Positions 60,785 to 64,000 of a stretch of DNA of 64,000 nt are shown piece after piece. Source of the stretch: an uncultured Lachnospiraceae bacterium (GTDB lineage: Bacteria > Bacillota > Clostridia > Lachnospirales > Lachnospiraceae); NCBI GenBank assembly GCA_947625015.1, contig CANQMR010000014.1:1-64000 (forward strand), in the 5' to 3' direction. The position numbers and the translations under genes were made by a program. Positions within the stretch are counted from its first letter, which is position 1, and each line of letters starts with the position of its first letter. Below the pieces are notes generated by a model that was given only the letters and a program-made list of their open reading frames with translations, did not search any database and had not been told where the DNA came from.

Positions 60785-61708
60785 TTAATCATTCAGTTCA
60801 TGCGGAGGTATTAAAATACTTTGTTCGGAATACAAGAGACCATATGGAAACATTTGCTCATCATCCTTAAAGTTCTTTTCTAACCGTACTCTCTTTCTCT
60901 TAAAATATGGTAATTTATAATTTATTTGTTCTCCACCAAGGAAACGACTGTCTGCCTCTAATAAAGCCTTTTCTCTCTTTTCAATGGACCAGACAATATC
61001 TCTAGCATACTTTCCACACAAATCTGGATCTGATGAATAAAGAACACGTATGCATCGATATTTACCAATTCCGAATTTCATTACCATAACACGATAAAAA
61101 AGATAGCATATTGTTCCCTCAGCAGAAATGCAAGCGCATCTGACCCCATATACTTTATGGTCTTCATAGACCCTCTGAAGGTCTTTTTGACTGATCTGAC
61201 TACTATCAGTGATAATTTCTATTTTCACTTTTTTACTTCTTATCAAAGGAATTGGAAGAAATTTATATCCAACTTTATCAACTCTTTTGTATTTGAATAA
61301 ACTTTCTTCAATCTTTTGATTTACCTCAATTGGTGAATAGCTACTTACTATATCACATACTTCATGTGCAAGACTAAACATAGAATACACTTGTATTCTA
61401 TATTTAGGATCTATCGCTGTTGTGCTGAGATTTCCGCATATATACTCTTTTCCATTGATAACTTGCTTTGATATAATCAAACCATTGAAACCTACCACAT
61501 TATCTTCTTTATCAATTAAGACCATTCCTCTGGAATAAGCAATCTTTTGATTTGTAATATCGCTAAATTCCCACCTATAATTAATTATAGGATTTAGCCA
61601 TTTGTTGATGGTAGCATCACTATAAGTTCTCATCCATGGAAAATTTCGTTTTAATAAGTCAATTACTCCTATTAAATATTCATCCTTATATTCCTCTATT
61701 CTAATCAT
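60785..61708 (-). CDS. GNAT-like protein of unknown function
   Basis: A 307-residue protein. The first ~130 residues resemble a GNAT N-terminal half (KDEYLIGVIDLLKRNFPWM, VIDKEDNVVGFNGLI, CGNLSTTAIDPKYR). The C-terminal part is basic and less conserved. It has no membrane segment. Located between a deacetylase gene (40 bp upstream) and the GNAT gene (99 bp downstream), on the same strand. It may modify a sugar, but no catalytic residue can be pointed out. Confidence 0.55.
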   Translation of the reverse strand: MIRIEEYKDEYLIGVIDLLKRNFPWMRTYSDATINKWLNPIINYRWEFSDITNQKIAYSRGMVLIDKEDNVVGFNGLIISKQVINGKEYICGNLSTTAIDPKYRIQVYSMFSLAHEVCDIVSSYSPIEVNQKIEESLFKYKRVDKVGYKFLPIPLIRSKKVKIEIITDSSQISQKDLQRVYEDHKVYGVRCACISAEGTICYLFYRVMVMKFGIGKYRCIRVLYSSDPDLCGKYARDIVWSIEKREKALLEADSRFLGGEQINYKLPYFKRKRVRLEKNFKDDEQMFPYGLLYSEQSILIPPHELND

Positions 61709-61748
61709 TGTTCTCCCTCAAAATAATGTACAACATTTTTAAATTAGT

Positions 61749-62987
61749 TTAATTACTAATCAGTTTAAAACGTTCTCGATTTTGCTTTAATTTAATTTCA
61801 AATATAATTTTATCGTTATAGTTTGTTCCTTCAATATCTGTTCCTATTTCAGACCTCAACAAATATTTTCCTTTTTTGCTCTCCTTTTTATTTGACCAAC
61901 GCAGTGCAATCCAAATGGATTTACCAACCAATTCAGTTTTTTCTACAGCAACAACTACCCAATTACCATCCAGCAATACTGTAGTATTCTGATATGTCTT
62001 CCAATACTCTGCAATTTCATGTCCTGTAGCATACCAAAGGTCATAGCGTTTCAAATATCTAAGAATATACCGAATATTGGAAATATCATCTACCACATTA
62101 GGAGACTGGTGCTTTTCGTCCTCCCTAATAGGCGAAGAGTGCTCTTGAATATTGACCACCATACCGTTTTGCACCAAACGATCCAAAATACGCTCAATAG
62201 TAAGTCCATACTTAAATAAATAGTAGATTGCCCTTAAATAATTTCGACTAATAAATTTTTGAATATTCAGTAATGAAAGCAACCCTCCATCAACTGTCGA
62301 AGGAATATCAACACACCCACTAAATTCTTCTATGTTCAAATTCTCTACACCGGCGCTACGATGAATATAGATATTTCCATCCCAATGTCTGCACCACCAT
62401 TCAAAACCTGATTTGGAAATGGATGCATCTGAAAATTCGTTAAATTCATATCCGCAATATTTTCCGCCATAAAATTTCTTTCCTGTCACACGATGATAAA
62501 GTTTCTTGGATTTTTCTATGGTTTGACAGGCTTCTTCCAACGAAGTAAATGTAATCCATTCTTGAGTCAGATAATCTTCCTGCAATTTACCATGCGTATA
62601 TCCGTGATAAGCCACTTCAAATCGTTCGTCTTCAGTAATTTCCCTAAGAAAATCAGCAAATTCAGGGGTTTCATCAATTCGCCTTGAAACTGATGGTTTC
62701 CCATTTGCTATAAATGCTTCTCGTCTTCCTACTACAAGGAACAATGTCATTTTTACATATGGAAAATCTGAAAATATCTTTTTCTGCAGAAACTCATACA
62801 AAGAATGGGGTTGCCTACATCTTCCTCCCCAATCAGCACCGACATAGTCTCCATCTAACTTATCTGCCATGTATTTGTTTGCAAAATCATCAATCATAAA
62901 CATGACTGGGGCCTGTTTACCATATTTCCATTTACATTTTTCAACTTCCATCTTTACACAAGATACTGCAGTGCCTACAGTTTTCAT
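61749..62987 (-). CDS. NodB-like polysaccharide deacetylase
   Basis: A 412-residue protein of the carbohydrate esterase 4 / DUF2334 type. The metal ligands appear as Asp33-Asp34 (MFMIDDF) and the His pair His128/His132 (YHGYTHG), as in NodB folds. The C-terminal ~85 residues are an extra beta-rich domain. There is no clear signal peptide, so it may act in the cytoplasm on a lipid-linked intermediate or nucleotide sugar. It precedes the MurJ-like gene's 3' end by 52 bp. Confidence 0.78.
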   Translation of the reverse strand: MKTVGTAVSCVKMEVEKCKWKYGKQAPVMFMIDDFANKYMADKLDGDYVGADWGGRCRQPHSLYEFLQKKIFSDFPYVKMTLFLVVGRREAFIANGKPSVSRRIDETPEFADFLREITEDERFEVAYHGYTHGKLQEDYLTQEWITFTSLEEACQTIEKSKKLYHRVTGKKFYGGKYCGYEFNEFSDASISKSGFEWWCRHWDGNIYIHRSAGVENLNIEEFSGCVDIPSTVDGGLLSLLNIQKFISRNYLRAIYYLFKYGLTIERILDRLVQNGMVVNIQEHSSPIREDEKHQSPNVVDDISNIRYILRYLKRYDLWYATGHEIAEYWKTYQNTTVLLDGNWVVVAVEKTELVGKSIWIALRWSNKKESKKGKYLLRSEIGTDIEGTNYNDKIIFEIKLKQNRERFKLISN

Positions 62988-63039
62988 ATATAATATTTCC
63001 CTCCCGTACTATCAAAAATCAAACTCTCAGTCGCTACAG

Positions 63040-64000
63040 TTATTTAGAGTGAATTTTTTTAATAATACCATTTAATGCTACATATACAGCTTCATTTTTG
63101 AACGCAATCTGTACACATAGATATACTACGATATAAATGACTGCAATTACGCAACATTCTATTATCTTGGAAATAGTTCCTCCTATACGAAAAACAATTC
63201 GCTTCTCCATTGCAAATATTAAAAAGGATGCTGTCAATCCAGATAAAAATGTTTTAATAAATGAACCCTGAATATCTTTAATATTAATATAACCGTCATG
63301 CGATAGGGATATAAAAAGTAATATGGCACCAATTATCGCTGTAATTGCAGTGGCAAACGCCGCTCCCTTATATTGCATAACCCTGATCAATATCAAGTCT
63401 AAAATGATATTCCCTCCTGTACACAAGAGCCCATTTATCATAGGCGTTCTGGTGTTTTGCTTACAATAGTACATTCGAACTTGAATATCCCGAAGTCCCA
63501 TAGCTGGCAAACCAATTGCATAAAAAGCCAAAGAAGCCGATGTTTTTCTTACAGATTCCGAGTCAAAAATACCGCGTTCAAATAAAATACTTACTATACT
63601 ATTTCTCAAAAAAATAATCAGCAACGAAATAGGAACAATATATGCAACTACCGATTTTACAGTATTTGTACATACTATTATAAATTTTTTTTCATCTTCA
63701 TTTGCACTTACAGCCATTTCAGGATATACAATATTAATAAAAGAAGCAACTACCACTCCAATAACCAACCCAATCACTTTATATGCATAATTCAGTGCCG
63801 ACACACTGCCAGTTTCCAAACCCGACACAAGAGTCTTATCAATCATAGAGTTAATTTCCGTTGCGGCAGTTCCTATCAATACTGGAATTAATAAAGGAAG
63901 CCATTCCTTCAAATAATGATCTGATGTTATCCCTTTCCAATTACCTTTAAACAAACCACACTCTGCGACTTTAGGCAAATAAAAAAGGACCTGTGCCATA
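63040..64000 (-). CDS. MurJ/MviN-like flippase, 5' end beyond window
   Basis: The visible 320 residues are the C-terminal two thirds of a MurJ/MviN-type transporter (full length about 500): repeated TM helices with EINSMIDKTLVSGLETGSVSALNYA near residue 50 and a GLRDIQVRMYYCKQNTRTP loop near 165. The frame runs off the right edge without an upstream start, so the gene is cut. In gut Firmicutes such flippases can serve lipid II or exopolysaccharide repeat units; the neighbours favour the second. Confidence 0.85.
   Translation of the reverse strand, partial: MAQVLFYLPKVAECGLFKGNWKGITSDHYLKEWLPLLIPVLIGTAATEINSMIDKTLVSGLETGSVSALNYAYKVIGLVIGVVVASFINIVYPEMAVSANEDEKKFIIVCTNTVKSVVAYIVPISLLIIFLRNSIVSILFERGIFDSESVRKTSASLAFYAIGLPAMGLRDIQVRMYYCKQNTRTPMINGLLCTGGNIILDLILIRVMQYKGAAFATAITAIIGAILLFISLSHDGYINIKDIQGSFIKTFLSGLTASFLIFAMEKRIVFRIGGTISKIIECCVIAVIYIVVYLCVQIAFKNEAVYVALNGIIKKIHSK

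Overview
The window looks like a chromosomal segment of a Gram-positive, anaerobic gut Firmicute, most likely Lachnospiraceae (Clostridia). The reasons are a class III (oxygen-sensitive) ribonucleotide reductase with its radical-SAM activase, a CIRCE-controlled hsp20, strong AGGAGG-type ribosome binding sites, a lipoprotein-type trigger-factor homologue, many ABC-2 exporters with two-component or ECF regulators, and a moderate-GC core interrupted by AT-rich accessory stretches. No rRNA, CRISPR array, transposase, integrase or phage gene was seen. Species assignment is inference.

Layout. 1-4200 (+): an XRE regulator, an OmpR-type response regulator, a BcrA/BcrB-like ABC exporter and a one-TM histidine kinase, i.e. 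an antimicrobial-peptide sensing and detoxification type locus. 4200-10300: flavodoxin, a WYL regulator, TcdA, small HTH proteins, an aquaporin and a DUF234-type ATPase, with several striking palindromes and a duplicated ~60 bp element. 10400-18250 (-): a fused, internally duplicated ABC-2 permease, its ATPase, a membrane-anchored solute-binding-like protein, a membrane-anchored propeller-like protein, and an AgrC-like kinase/LytTR regulator pair. A 21-bp-period direct repeat upstream of the propeller gene is a good candidate LytTR operator. 18300-22000 (-): a second, paralogous ABC exporter driven by an ECF sigma factor with a membrane partner, ending in a VanZ fragment.

22100-34400: housekeeping block: lysS-greA-exported foldase (-), nrdD-nrdG-dut (+), NlpC/P60 hydrolase, transaldolase-like FSA, YjfB-like protein, a hydrolase/TetR pair, and CIRCE-hsp20. 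34450-38750 (-): NatA/NatB-like sodium-type ABC exporter whose permease is fused to a CPBP protease domain, a separate CPBP protease and RidA. 38800-56000 (-): CvfB-like S1 protein, tRNA-Gln(CUG), a WYL regulator, GH3 hydrolase, the transglutaminase/DUF58/MoxR triad, ClC channel, MIF-like tautomerase, iron alcohol dehydrogenase, cytidylate-kinase-like protein, DUF1015 protein, a mismatch glycosylase, tRNA-Gly(CCC), a 30-bp tandem-repeat coiled-coil gene, DegV and RarA, then an Rpn-like protein.

57181-64000 (-): the 3' end of an AT-rich cell-surface glycan type operon: MurJ/MviN-like flippase (cut by the window end), NodB-like deacetylase, two GNAT-like proteins, a formyltransferase with an intact N-H-D triad, an acyl carrier protein and a DltA-like adenylating enzyme. 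I regard this as the strongest candidate for an undescribed pathway: carrier-protein-activated acyl or aminoacyl decoration plus N-formylation of a flipped glycan. Its substrates cannot be read from sequence.
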